Origin: Aquabacterium sp.
GTDB lineage: Bacteria > Pseudomonadota > Gammaproteobacteria > Burkholderiales > Burkholderiaceae_C
Length of the DNA stretch: 64,000 nt
Assembly (NCBI RefSeq): GCF_016195855.1
Contig: NZ_JACPYU010000003.1
Coordinates: 434,001-498,000, forward strand
Reading direction: 5' to 3'
In this document: positions 54,801-63,396 of the stretch, piece after piece
Layout: every line of letters begins with the position of its first letter
How positions within the stretch are numbered: position 1 is the first letter of the stretch
The notes under the pieces: model-generated
The model's input: only the letters and a program-made list of their open reading frames with translations
The model's database searches: none
What the model was told of the DNA's origin: nothing
Position numbers and translations under genes: made by a program

Positions 54801-55609
54801 CTGCGCGTCTTGACCAAGGGGCTGTCGCGGAAGACAGCGCCATTGAGGTTGTCATAGCGCATGAAGGCGCCCACCCACATGCGGTCAAAGCGCTTGCTCA
54901 GGCCGGCCACGAACTGGGCGCCCGAGTAGCCCGCCGTGGCGCGGTAGGCCGGGCGCTCCGCCGTGGCGTACTGCGAGGCCACGTCATAAAAATAAGCGTG
55001 TCGCTGGCGGGTCGCATAGATCGGCCCGCCCAGCATGGTGAGGTTCCAGCCCTGAAAACCCAGCACGCTGCGGATGTCGAGGTTCAAATTGGGGCTGGCC
55101 TGCCAACCGTCGGTGCCCACATTGCTGCCAAACGTGATGCCATAGGTCACGGGCACGCGCATCTTCAGGCGCACCTGATCGCTGTCGGACCGATAGAAAT
55201 GCACCTCCAGCGCCGGCCCGATTTCGATGGCGCCTGACAGGCTGGGCATGCCCCGCCGCGCCGTGTTCTTCGTGCTGGACACAGGGATGCTGCCATTGAG
55301 CCCCAGGTCCACGTGGGCCTGGTCGCCAAAGTCGATCAGCTCGGCACGGGCGCCCTCGCGGTCGGCCTTGAGCACCTCGCCCCGGTACACCACATAGGGG
55401 ATGGGAAAGGCGTAGACATGCGACTCGTCCGACCCGCGGTAGTCGGGCAGGCTCAGGCCGGTGGCGCCCAGGCCCAGCTCCCACTTGGGCTTTTCTTCGG
55501 CGTGGGCGGTGGCGGCCCATAGCGCGCAAGACAGCGCGGCCAACAGTGCAGTCAACGGTGCGTTGAACAACATGGGTGAGCGTGTAGGCACAAGGCGCTG
55601 GGGCTTCAA
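54731..55609 (-). CDS. MipA/OmpV-family outer membrane protein
   Basis: 292-residue beta-barrel protein with a Sec signal (LTALLAALSCALWAATAHA). It has alternating amphipathic strands, the family pattern GLGATGLSLPDYRGSDES and PYVVYRGEVLKADREGARAE near the N-terminus, and repeated aromatic strand ends. MipA scaffolds murein hydrolase and synthase; OmpV-type members are porin-like. The TTG at 55609 has AGGAG six bases upstream and is preferred to the ATG at 55573, which has no ribosome site. Convergent 70-base overlap with dusC. Confidence 0.9.
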   Translation of the reverse strand: MKPQRLVPTRSPMLFNAPLTALLAALSCALWAATAHAEEKPKWELGLGATGLSLPDYRGSDESHVYAFPIPYVVYRGEVLKADREGARAELIDFGDQAHVDLGLNGSIPVSSTKNTARRGMPSLSGAIEIGPALEVHFYRSDSDQVRLKMRVPVTYGITFGSNVGTDGWQASPNLNLDIRSVLGFQGWNLTMLGGPIYATRQRHAYFYDVASQYATAERPAYRATAGYSGAQFVAGLSKRFDRMWVGAFMRYDNLNGAVFRDSPLVKTRSYLAGGLAVAWVLGQSSDMVTVD

Positions 55610-55782
55610 ACTGGACTCCTGATGGGGGCTGATTGGTGCGTGCCGCTGATTCTGACATCACGGCGCGCGCGGGCCGGTGCTCATTCACCCGAGGAAGCAG
55701 ACGTAAATCCAAGCCCAATTCAAAGGACAATTGACCCTCGCACCTGCGCCGCCCCATTTCGCACCAGAAAGAGAACAAGCCG

Positions 55783-56748
55783 ATGGCCATCCAATGGTTC
55801 CCCGGTCACATGAACGTGACCAAGAAAGCCATCATCGAACGCATGAAGGAGATCGACGTCGTCATCGAGATGCTCGATGCGCGGCTGCCGGGCTCCAGCG
55901 CCAACCCCATGCTGGCCGAGCTGACCGGCACGCGCAAGAAGCTCAAGGTCCTCAACAAGCAGGACGTGGCCGACCCCGAACGCACCGCCACCTGGCTGGC
56001 CTGGTACAACGCCCAGGAAGGCACGCAGGCCATCGCGCTGGACGCGGGCGACACGGCCCCGGCCCAGCGCCTGATCAAGGCCTGCCGCGAGCTCGCCCCC
56101 AACCGCCACGGCATGGACAAGCCCCTGCGCGTGCTGATCTGCGGCATCCCCAATGTGGGCAAGTCCACCTTGATGAACACCCTGGTGGGCAAGAAGGCCG
56201 CCAAGACGGGCGACGAGGCCGGCATCACCAAGATCGAGCAGCGCATCAACCTGGCCAACGACTTCTACTTGTTTGACACGCCCGGCATGCTGTGGCCCAA
56301 GATCACGATCGAAAAAGGCGGCTACCACCTCGCAGCCAGTGGCGCCGTGGGCCGCAACGCCTATGACGAAGAAGAGGTGGCGCTGGAGTTGCTGACCAGC
56401 ATCAAAGGCCCTTACCCGCAGCTGCTGGCAGCACGCTACAAGCTCGACAACGTAGACCAGATACCCACCCTGCACGATGAAGAGCTGCTGACCGAGATTG
56501 GCCGCAAGCGCGGTGCCGTGATGACGGGCGGGCGCGTCAACCTGCAAAAGGCCGCCGAGATCGTGCTCAACGATTTCCGCAGCGCCATCCTGGGCCGCAT
56601 CACGCTGGAGACCCCTGAAGCATTCGAGCAATGGGCCGCGGTGGCCGCCGAAGCCGAAGCCGAGCGCCAGCGCAAGAAGGCTGCCCGCAACAAGAAGGGC
56701 AGCGGGCGCCGCGCCGACGACGATGCCGCCGCCGAGCAGGCCGACTGA
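55783..56748 (+). CDS. ylqF: Ribosome biogenesis GTPase YlqF/RbgA
   Basis: Circularly permuted GTPase needed for late 50S assembly. 321 residues with motif order G4 (LNKQDVAD), G1 (GIPNVGKSTL), G3 (FDTPGML), and the N-terminal IQWFPGHM typical of RbgA. Lys/Arg/Ala-rich C-terminal tail. Followed after 24 bases by the helicase gene and then the NYN gene on the same strand, probably one operon. Confidence 0.94.
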   Translation: MAIQWFPGHMNVTKKAIIERMKEIDVVIEMLDARLPGSSANPMLAELTGTRKKLKVLNKQDVADPERTATWLAWYNAQEGTQAIALDAGDTAPAQRLIKACRELAPNRHGMDKPLRVLICGIPNVGKSTLMNTLVGKKAAKTGDEAGITKIEQRINLANDFYLFDTPGMLWPKITIEKGGYHLAASGAVGRNAYDEEEVALELLTSIKGPYPQLLAARYKLDNVDQIPTLHDEELLTEIGRKRGAVMTGGRVNLQKAAEIVLNDFRSAILGRITLETPEAFEQWAAVAAEAEAERQRKKAARNKKGSGRRADDDAAAEQAD

Positions 56749-56772
56749 GGCGCGCCGTACAGGCCCACACCG

Positions 56773-58734
56773 ATGAGCGACGAACAAGGCTTCACCCCCA
56801 AGGGCATCGTGCCCACTGCCGAGCAACGGGCCATCCAGCTGGGGCGGCACAAGCGTGTCATCGTCGAGGCCAATGCGGGTGCGGCCAAGACCACCACCCT
56901 GGCGCTGCGTCTGGCCCAGGCCCTGGCGCGTGGTGCCGACCCTGACCGCATCCTGGCCCTGACCTACACCGACGCGGCCGTGCTGGCCATGAAGAAGGCG
57001 CTGGAGCGCATCGGCGTGGCCACGGCCGTTCGCAATCGACTCAAGATCCGCACCTTCGATGACTTCTGCCGCGCACGCCTGCAGCACATCGAAGGCGGCA
57101 ATGTGCACCACCACGACAAGCCCGAGCAGCTCAAGCCCTATGTGCTGCAGGCCATCGAGCGCGTGATGCTCAACCCCGATGAGCGCCACTCGGACGAGTT
57201 CGCGGTGGAGGGCAATGGCGAGGTCATGGTCGAGAGCCTGCTCAACGCCTTTGCCCGCCTCAAAGGCACGCTGCAATGGAATATGGAAGCGGCCGACAAG
57301 GTGCTGACACCCACCGTGGCCGATGAGCTGGGCCACGACTACCTCACGCTGCGTGTCTTCTGGGCTTACGAAGGCATCCGCCGTGGCGGCCACCCGGACC
57401 ACCCCACCTTCCGCGCCCCGCATGACGCCACCTACGACCTGGCCAACCTGCTGCTCGGCGAGGATGCCTTTGTCGACCTGACACCGCCCCTGGCCTTGGG
57501 CCTGCACCTGGTGCTGGTCGACGAGATGCACGACACCAACCGCGCCATGTTCACGGTGCTGCAGCACCTGCTGGCCCAGAACCCGCAGACCGCCTTTGTG
57601 GGCGTGGGCGACCGCGATCAGGTGATCCATGCCGTGGCCGGTGCCGATGCCGGCTTCATGGCCGACACCTTCGAGCGCGAGATCGGCCCGGCCGAGCGCC
57701 TGCCACTGACCGCCTCCTACCGCTTCGGGCCGACGCTGGCCGCGTCTGTCAGCCGCCTGTCCCACAAGGTGTACGAGTCGCTCAGCAGCATCCAGACCGA
57801 TGTCCAGCTGATCGCCCATGACGAGCCCAAGGAGGCCAACTGGCACATCGTGGAGCTCATCCGGCAACGCGTCGGCCTGGCACCCCAGTCCACGCTGTCG
57901 GAGGTCGCCATCCTGCTGCGCCAGCCGCACCAGTCCGTGGCGCTGGAGAACCACCTGCTCGACAAGGGCGTGGACTACCGCACCAGCGGCTTCGACACCT
58001 ACCTGATGCGCCCGGAGGTGCTGTTCGTGCGGGGCCTGATCGCCTGTGCACAAGACAGCTTTGCCGGCATCGAGCAGATCGACACCCGAGTGCGCATCCT
58101 GCAGGCGATGCTGATGTTCGCGGGCTCCTTTGTGGAGAGCGACCAGGACACGCCGGAAGACCGCCTCAAGGCCCAGCTGGAGGCCATCAAGAGCGTGGCC
58201 CACACCCCCGAGCTGGTCGGCGTGTTCCTCAACAACCAGATCCTGCGCAATGCCAGCGCCCAGGTACGTCACCGCATCGAAGCGGCCATCGGCATCGCCA
58301 GCGTCAACACCACCGAGGTGCTGCTGGAGCGCTTCGTGCAGGCCTTGTCACCCCAAACCCTGGCCGCCCGCGTGATGGTGCAGACCAGCGACATCGAGCA
58401 GGTCAGTGCAAACATCCAGGGCCTGATCGCCTCGGCGGCCACCTTCGACAACGTGGCCTCCTTCTTTCGCGCCATGAACGAGCGCGAGATCCGCCAGCAA
58501 GGCATGCGCGGCAAGGACTGCGTGGTGCTGTCGAGCATCGAGGCCGCCAAGGGCCTGGAGTTCGACCACGTGATCATGCCGGGCCTCAACAAAGGCGAAT
58601 TCGCCATCGGCGGCAATACCACCGACAATCGCAACCTGCTTTATGTGGGCATGACGCGTGCCCGCCAGCGCCTCACTCTCCTGTGTGAGCGCCGCCGCCC
58701 CAGTCAGTACCTCGTCGATGCCGGCCTGCTCTGA
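56773..58734 (+). CDS. UvrD/Rep-type superfamily 1 helicase
   Basis: 653-residue ATP-dependent DNA translocase. Motif I is NAGAAKTTT (K39, T40; the usual Gly-Ser-Gly before Lys is Ala-Ala), motif Ia ILALTYTDAAV, motif II VDEMHDTN (D250, E251), motif III GDRDQVIHAVAGA, a motif IV-like SYRFGPTL, motif V AKGLEFDHVIMPGLNKG and motif VI YVGMTRARQRLTLL. It lacks the nuclease domain of RecB or AddA. Between ylqF and the NYN gene with short gaps. It may act in repair or transcription-replication conflict; role inferred. Confidence 0.9.
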   Translation: MSDEQGFTPKGIVPTAEQRAIQLGRHKRVIVEANAGAAKTTTLALRLAQALARGADPDRILALTYTDAAVLAMKKALERIGVATAVRNRLKIRTFDDFCRARLQHIEGGNVHHHDKPEQLKPYVLQAIERVMLNPDERHSDEFAVEGNGEVMVESLLNAFARLKGTLQWNMEAADKVLTPTVADELGHDYLTLRVFWAYEGIRRGGHPDHPTFRAPHDATYDLANLLLGEDAFVDLTPPLALGLHLVLVDEMHDTNRAMFTVLQHLLAQNPQTAFVGVGDRDQVIHAVAGADAGFMADTFEREIGPAERLPLTASYRFGPTLAASVSRLSHKVYESLSSIQTDVQLIAHDEPKEANWHIVELIRQRVGLAPQSTLSEVAILLRQPHQSVALENHLLDKGVDYRTSGFDTYLMRPEVLFVRGLIACAQDSFAGIEQIDTRVRILQAMLMFAGSFVESDQDTPEDRLKAQLEAIKSVAHTPELVGVFLNNQILRNASAQVRHRIEAAIGIASVNTTEVLLERFVQALSPQTLAARVMVQTSDIEQVSANIQGLIASAATFDNVASFFRAMNEREIRQQGMRGKDCVVLSSIEAAKGLEFDHVIMPGLNKGEFAIGGNTTDNRNLLYVGMTRARQRLTLLCERRRPSQYLVDAGLL

Positions 58735-58773
58735 GCCTCATCCCCCGAGCCACCCAACACAAGAAAGAACAAC

Positions 58774-60129
58774 ATGGCCCTCCCCCAAGACAACATCAGC
58801 ATGGCGCTGTTTTGCGACTTCGAGAACGTCGCACTCGGCGTGCGCGACGCCAACTACGACAAGTTCGACATCAAGCGTGTGCTGGAGCGCCTGCTGCTCA
58901 AGGGCAGCATCGTCGTCAAGAAGGCCTATTGCGACTGGGAGCGCTACAAGGGCTTCAAGGCCGCCATGCACGAGGCCAACTTCGAGCTGATCGAGATCCC
59001 GCACGTGCGCCAGTCCGGCAAGAACTCGGCCGACATCCGCCTGGTGGTCGATGCGCTGGACCTTTGCTACACCAAGTCGCACGTCAACACCTTCGTCATC
59101 ATCTCGGGTGACTCGGACTTCTCGCCGCTGGTGTCCAAGCTGCGCGAGAACGCCAAGTACGTGATCGGCGTGGGCGTGAAGAACTCCACCTCCGACTTGC
59201 TGATCGCCAACTGCGACGAGTTCATCTTCTATGACGACCTGGTGCGCGAAAGCCAGCGCCAGGCCGCCCGCCAGGGCAGCCGCGACCAGCCGCAACAACG
59301 CCGCTCGCCCGAAGAAGACCGCCGCCGCCGCGAGGAGATGGACAAGCGCCGCACCAAGGCCGTCGAGATGGCGGCCGAAACCTACGAAGCGCTGGTCACC
59401 GACCGCGACGAGGGTGGGCGCGTGTGGGCCTCGGTGCTCAAAGAGGCCATCAAGCGCCGCAACCCCGGCTTCAACGAGAACTACTACGGCTTCCGCACCT
59501 TCGGCAACCTGCTGGAAGAGGCGCAACAGCGCGGCCTGCTGGAGTTTGGTCGTGATGAGAAATCCGGTGCCTATGTGTCGCGCGGCAGCGGCCAGGCCGC
59601 GCAGCGCGTGGAACCTGTGGCCTCACCGGTGATGGAAGAAGTGGTGGTGGCGGAAGTCATCGTGGAAGACAGCGCCATGCCCGTTCACCATGTGGTGCCC
59701 ACTGGCGAAGTGGAGGATGCCATCGAGGTGCAACACCCCGCATCGGATGAGGCCGCAGGCGATCACGGCGAGAAAGGCCGAGGCCGCCAGCGAGGCGACC
59801 GCAAGCCCGCCGCCAAGAAGAGCGGCCAGCGTGGGCGTGGCGGCAGGCAGCGTGGTGAGGCTTCGGCCGCCTCATCGGCCCCGTCACCGACCAACGCGGA
59901 GGCCCTGAGCACCAGCGAAGCCGCACCTGCGGCACCCAAGGCCCCGAAGGAAAGGCAAGACCGGCGCGGTCGGGCCACACAGGCTGATGCACCGCCGTCC
60001 GCCCCAGCCCCAGCGCCGGCTCCTGCCCCGGCTGAACAGGCCGCCGCCACCGACAAGCCCGCAGCCAAGAAGGCGGCCTCACGCCCTCGCCGCCCGCGCA
60101 AGCCTGCCGCCAAGCAAAGTGCCGAGTGA
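58774..60129 (+). CDS. NYN-domain nuclease-like protein with OST-HTH/LOTUS domain
   Basis: 451 residues. NYN (PIN-like) domain 8-155 with the acidic set D15 (FCDFENVA), D87 (SADIRLVVD, also D93), D113 and D115 (SGDSDF), so metal-dependent RNA cleavage is plausible. An OST-HTH/LOTUS domain follows about 193-275 (RVWASVLKEAIKRRNPGF, YGFRTFGNLLEEA). The C-terminal ~175 residues are basic, Pro/Ala/Arg-rich and low complexity, as in RNA-binding tails. Last gene of ylqF-helicase-NYN, 39 bases after the helicase stop. Confidence 0.9.
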   Translation: MALPQDNISMALFCDFENVALGVRDANYDKFDIKRVLERLLLKGSIVVKKAYCDWERYKGFKAAMHEANFELIEIPHVRQSGKNSADIRLVVDALDLCYTKSHVNTFVIISGDSDFSPLVSKLRENAKYVIGVGVKNSTSDLLIANCDEFIFYDDLVRESQRQAARQGSRDQPQQRRSPEEDRRRREEMDKRRTKAVEMAAETYEALVTDRDEGGRVWASVLKEAIKRRNPGFNENYYGFRTFGNLLEEAQQRGLLEFGRDEKSGAYVSRGSGQAAQRVEPVASPVMEEVVVAEVIVEDSAMPVHHVVPTGEVEDAIEVQHPASDEAAGDHGEKGRGRQRGDRKPAAKKSGQRGRGGRQRGEASAASSAPSPTNAEALSTSEAAPAAPKAPKERQDRRGRATQADAPPSAPAPAPAPAPAEQAAATDKPAAKKAASRPRRPRKPAAKQSAE

Positions 60130-60285
60130 GCCTCACCACCTCATCAGCCTCAACTGACGTGAACTGATCCGACACGGGCCCCGCACCGCGGTGGCCCGCC
60201 CCCCCGGTCCGCCCTCAACAGCATCCCCTTGTCCCAGGGCCTCCCCGTGGAAGCCCTGATGTCGCGGCGTGCTTCATTCGCGCAT

Positions 60286-60306
60286 ATTGTTATGCAACAT
60301 AACAAT
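60286..60306. promoter_or_regulatory. Perfect 9-bp inverted repeat upstream of the lipase
   Basis: ATTGTTATG-caa-CATAACAAT, AT-rich in a GC-rich leader, 61 bases before the lipase ATG. It has the size and symmetry of an operator for a dimeric repressor. Confidence 0.6.
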
Positions 60307-60367
60307 TAACCTGCAACACCCCACCGGGCGCTGCAGCCTCGCGATTCAAGCTGAAAGGACCGTGACC

Positions 60368-61303
60368 ATGACAAGCTCCCTCGCCTCCACCCTGCTCAAG
60401 CGGCTCATCCTGGGCGCCGCGCTGGTCGGTGCCGCCGCATTGAGCAGCGGCTGCTATGCCGCCACCAGCACCACAGCCAAGACCCGCTACCCCATCGTGC
60501 TGGTGCATGGCATGGCCGGCTTCGATTCGATCCTGGGCATCGACTACTTCTACCAGGTGCCCGCCGAACTGCGCCGCAATGGCGCCACGGTCTATGTCGC
60601 CTCGGTGTCTTCCTTCAATGACAACGACGTGCGCGGCGAGCAGTTGCTCAAGCAGATGAAGGAGTGGGCCGCCGCCAAGGGCTACACCCGCTTCAACCTG
60701 ATCGCCCACAGCCAGGGTGGCCCCACCGCCCGCTATGTGCATGGCGTGGCGCCCGACATGGTGGCCAGCATCACCTCGATCGGCTCGCCGCATGACCTGT
60801 CGGCCATGCAGGCCAACAACGCCCTGGGCGACCTGCTGACCAACTACAGCAAGGTCGTGTCAGCTTTCGGCAGCGTGATCGGCTGGGCTTCGGGCAACTC
60901 CAAGCTGCCGCAAGACCCCATCGCCCTGCAGGCCTGGGCCGCCAACACCGCCGCCTTCAACACACGCTTCCCTGCCGGCAAGCCCAGCAGCTATTGCGGC
61001 GAAGGCGCCGAGAAGGTGGGCAACACCTTGTTCTATTCGATCGCCGGCAACCAGACCGAGACCAACAGCTGGGACATCTCCGATGCGGTGCTGGCCCAGG
61101 CCGCCGCCAGCACACCGGGCGTGGCCACCGATGGCCTGGTGCCCGTCTGCGCGGCGCACTGGGGCAAGGTGCTGCGTGACGACTACCCCTGGAACCACCT
61201 CGACGAGATCAACCATGTGCTGGGCCTGGTCGGCAAGGGTGCGCCTGACCCCGTGGCCTTTTATGTGCAGCAGGCCGCGCGCCTGAAGCTCAAGGGCCTG
61301 TAA
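60368..61303 (+). CDS. Secreted triacylglycerol lipase (family I, Pseudomonas LipA-like)
   Basis: 311-residue alpha/beta hydrolase. Signal peptide about 1-31 (LILGAALVGAAALSSGC; a Cys29 could also be a lipobox). Catalytic S115 (AHSQGG), D255 (ATDGLVP), H277 (NHLDEIN). C210 and C261 correspond to the family disulfide, and the HLDE segment supplies a calcium ligand. Family I lipases usually need a membrane foldase (Lif) and type II secretion; no foldase gene is adjacent. The ATG at 60368 is chosen over upstream codons. A palindrome lies upstream and a long hairpin downstream; followed by the PETase-like gene. Confidence 0.9.
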   Translation: MTSSLASTLLKRLILGAALVGAAALSSGCYAATSTTAKTRYPIVLVHGMAGFDSILGIDYFYQVPAELRRNGATVYVASVSSFNDNDVRGEQLLKQMKEWAAAKGYTRFNLIAHSQGGPTARYVHGVAPDMVASITSIGSPHDLSAMQANNALGDLLTNYSKVVSAFGSVIGWASGNSKLPQDPIALQAWAANTAAFNTRFPAGKPSSYCGEGAEKVGNTLFYSIAGNQTETNSWDISDAVLAQAAASTPGVATDGLVPVCAAHWGKVLRDDYPWNHLDEINHVLGLVGKGAPDPVAFYVQQAARLKLKGL

Positions 61304-61312
61304 GCGCCTGAT

Positions 61313-61353
61313 GCGGGTGCCCGCACCCGTTCGGGTGACGCGGGCTCACCCGC
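61313..61353 (+). terminator. Extended hairpin after the lipase gene
   Basis: Three stacked helices: GCGGGTG/CACCCGC outside, CCCGC/GCGGG, and ACCCG/CGGGT at the tip, with only small bulges. There is no U-run; it could end or protect the lipase transcript. Confidence 0.45.
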
Positions 61354-61455
61354 ACCTGCAATCGGTGGCGCCGCGGGAAAACACCCAAATGTCACCGAAT
61401 GCACACCATTAATGTCCTGGCGATTGACACCTCACAACACAAGCCAAGGACACCC

Positions 61456-62343
61456 ATGACCCACCATCTGCTGAAGGCCCGTCTGAAGTTGAGCGTGGCC
61501 GCGCTGTTCCTCACCCTCAGTGCGGCCCTGCCTGCGTTCGCCGCCGGCTACGAACGCGGCCCGGAGCCCACCAAGGCGGCACTGGAAGCCGCAGGCCCCT
61601 TCACCGTGGCCTCGTTCAAGATCAGCCGCGCAGATGCCAAGGCCTACAACTATGGCGGCGCCACGGTGTTCTACCCGCAAAGCGGCACGCAGACCTTTGG
61701 CGTGGTCTCATTGACACCGGGCTTCACGGGCTTCCAGCTGGTCTATGAACCGTTGGCCAAGCGCGTGGCCTCGCACGGGTTCATCGTCGTCAACCTGGAC
61801 ACCAACACCATCTTCGACCTGCCTGATCTGCGGGCCAAGGAAATGGCCGGTGCGCTCAAGCAGGTGATCGAGCTGGCCCAGGCTGGCAAGGCCCCTTATG
61901 CCGCCATGCTGGACAGCAGCCGCCGCGCGGTGATGGGGCACTCGATGGGTGGTGGCGGCACGCTGGCTGCGGCTGTGGCTGATGGCACGCTCAAGGCCGC
62001 CGTGCCCATCACGCCCTGGCACACGACCAAGAGCTTTGCGGCTGACACCGTGCCCACGCTGATCGTGGCCTGCGAGAAAGACGCCATCGCGCCGAACAAG
62101 CAGCACTCGGACCCCTTCTATGCCAGCCTGAACACGGCGCTGCCGCGCGGCGAGATCGAGGTCAAGGGTGCGGACCACCTCTGCCCGCTGAGCCTGGCCA
62201 AGGCCGAGTACCAGACGACCGTGGCCAAGTCCGCCATTGCCTGGCTCAAGCGCTTCCTCGATGAAGACACGCGTTACGACGCCATGGTCAAGGGCGGCAT
62301 TGACGGCGGCGACTACAGCCGCTTCAACGTCACAGGCTTTTGA
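61456..62343 (+). CDS. Secreted PETase/cutinase-like polyester hydrolase
   Basis: 295-residue alpha/beta hydrolase with a Sec signal (cut near AFA-AGYERG). It aligns along its length with Ideonella PETase and dienelactone-hydrolase-type polyesterases: YERGPEPT, GPFTVASF, ASHGFIVVNLDTNT, VMGHSMGGGG, VPTLIVACEKDAIAP, GADHLC, WLKRFLDEDTRY. Catalytic S163, D209, H241. F90 replaces the PETase oxyanion Tyr87, M164 and W188 match Met161 and Trp185, H162 replaces Trp159 as in cutinases, and L242 replaces Ser238. C206 and C243, the only cysteines, match the PETase-specific active-site disulfide; the C-terminal disulfide is absent. AAGGA lies upstream of the ATG. Substrate (aliphatic or aromatic polyester) unproven. 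Confidence 0.88.
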   Translation: MTHHLLKARLKLSVAALFLTLSAALPAFAAGYERGPEPTKAALEAAGPFTVASFKISRADAKAYNYGGATVFYPQSGTQTFGVVSLTPGFTGFQLVYEPLAKRVASHGFIVVNLDTNTIFDLPDLRAKEMAGALKQVIELAQAGKAPYAAMLDSSRRAVMGHSMGGGGTLAAAVADGTLKAAVPITPWHTTKSFAADTVPTLIVACEKDAIAPNKQHSDPFYASLNTALPRGEIEVKGADHLCPLSLAKAEYQTTVAKSAIAWLKRFLDEDTRYDAMVKGGIDGGDYSRFNVTGF

Positions 62344-63196
62344 GCCAGGCCCTGGGTGAGACGCCCATGCGTTGCGTGAACACCCGGGACAAGGCCGAGG
62401 CGTTGGCATAGCCCAGCTCGTCGGCCACCTGCTTGAGCGAGCGGCCGCTGCGCAACTGGGCTTGCGCCAGGCTCAGGCGCCACTGGATCAGGTAGTCGGC
62501 AGGCGTGTCGCCCACGGCCTGCCTGAACAGCGCGGCAAAGGCACTGCGCGACATGCCGGCGCATTCGGCCATGCTCGGCAGGCTCCAGGGCTCGCCGGGC
62601 CGTTCCTGCATGGCCACCAGCACCTTGGCCAGGCGCGGGTCCGACAAGCCATGGAGCAGGCCCGCCTGCACGCCGCCCTCTTCAGGGTGGTCCAGCAGCC
62701 AGCGCAGCACCTGCAGCAGCAAGACTTCAAACAGGCGATCGGCCACCAGGCGCTGGCCACAACGCACCCGCTCGGCCTCGCCAAACAACAGCGACAAGGT
62801 CTGGGTCACATCGCTGACACGAGACAGCGGCAACACGATCAGCGACGGCAGGGAGCGCACCAGGGGGTGCATGTCACCGCCATCAAAAGCCAGCGTGGCG
62901 CAGGTGAAGTCCGCCCCGTCCGCAGGTGCGTTGTGGAAGTCATGCGCCAAGGGCCGTGGGTAAAACAGCAGGCTGGGCTCGGTCACTTCCAGCTTGCGGG
63001 CCGCACCGCTTCGCGCCTTGTGCGTCACCGTCATCGTGCCGCGCCGCATCACATGCAGAAAGCCCAGGCCGGGCTGCGCGGCAAAGTGCGTCACACCGCA
63101 CAGCGGCCCGTTGTGGAACATGTGGGCCTGCACGCTGAAGCGCTCCAGCAGCGACGACAGGCGATCCAACTCGGGGGCGGCGGGGGCTTCATGCAT
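62330..63196 (-). CDS. AraC-family transcriptional regulator
   Basis: 288 residues. N-terminal cupin-like sensor (about 15-185, VMRRGTMTVTH, EPSLLFYPRPLAHDFHNA) and C-terminal double helix-turn-helix (about 190-288; SLPSMAECAGMSRSAFAALF, SLKQVADELGYANASALSRV). Convergent with the PETase-like gene (14-base overlap) and divergent from the CxxC-protein gene, which it most likely controls; repeats and a palindrome in the 200-base gap are candidate sites. Confidence 0.92.
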   Translation of the reverse strand: MHEAPAAPELDRLSSLLERFSVQAHMFHNGPLCGVTHFAAQPGLGFLHVMRRGTMTVTHKARSGAARKLEVTEPSLLFYPRPLAHDFHNAPADGADFTCATLAFDGGDMHPLVRSLPSLIVLPLSRVSDVTQTLSLLFGEAERVRCGQRLVADRLFEVLLLQVLRWLLDHPEEGGVQAGLLHGLSDPRLAKVLVAMQERPGEPWSLPSMAECAGMSRSAFAALFRQAVGDTPADYLIQWRLSLAQAQLRSGRSLKQVADELGYANASALSRVFTQRMGVSPRAWLKSL

Positions 63197-63219
63197 GGCG
63201 GCTCAGCTGTGGATGCTCG

Positions 63220-63243
63220 GTTGCGGACGCTCAGTTTCGGACG
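63220..63243. promoter_or_regulatory. Direct repeats in the AraC gene leader
   Basis: GTTGCGGACG and GTTTCGGACG, 14 bases apart start to start, 24-47 bases upstream of the AraC-type regulator ATG. Tandem 10-mers of this kind suit AraC proteins. Confidence 0.45.
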
Positions 63244-63252
63244 ATTAGGTTG

Positions 63253-63268
63253 ATTTCATGGATGAAAT
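63253..63268. promoter_or_regulatory. Palindrome in the AraC/CxxC-protein divergent region
   Basis: ATTTCAT-gg-ATGAAAT, perfect 7-bp arms, between the divergent start codons. It is an operator candidate for the neighbouring AraC-type protein or a second dimeric regulator. Confidence 0.5.
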
Positions 63269-63396
63269 GCACCCAACAGTGCAACCATAAACCAGAAACT
63301 GGCCTTGTGCACAGCGATGTGCCTTCCGCCCGCCAATGCCTCACCGCATGACGCATGACCGCATCACCGGGCATTCAACCAAGGAAAGACAAGACC

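Noticed and set aside
56773-60129. Assignment of the helicase/NYN pair to the Gabija defence system
   Set aside because: Gabija needs a TOPRIM/OLD-type nuclease; the partner here is an NYN/LOTUS protein and the operon begins with a housekeeping GTPase.
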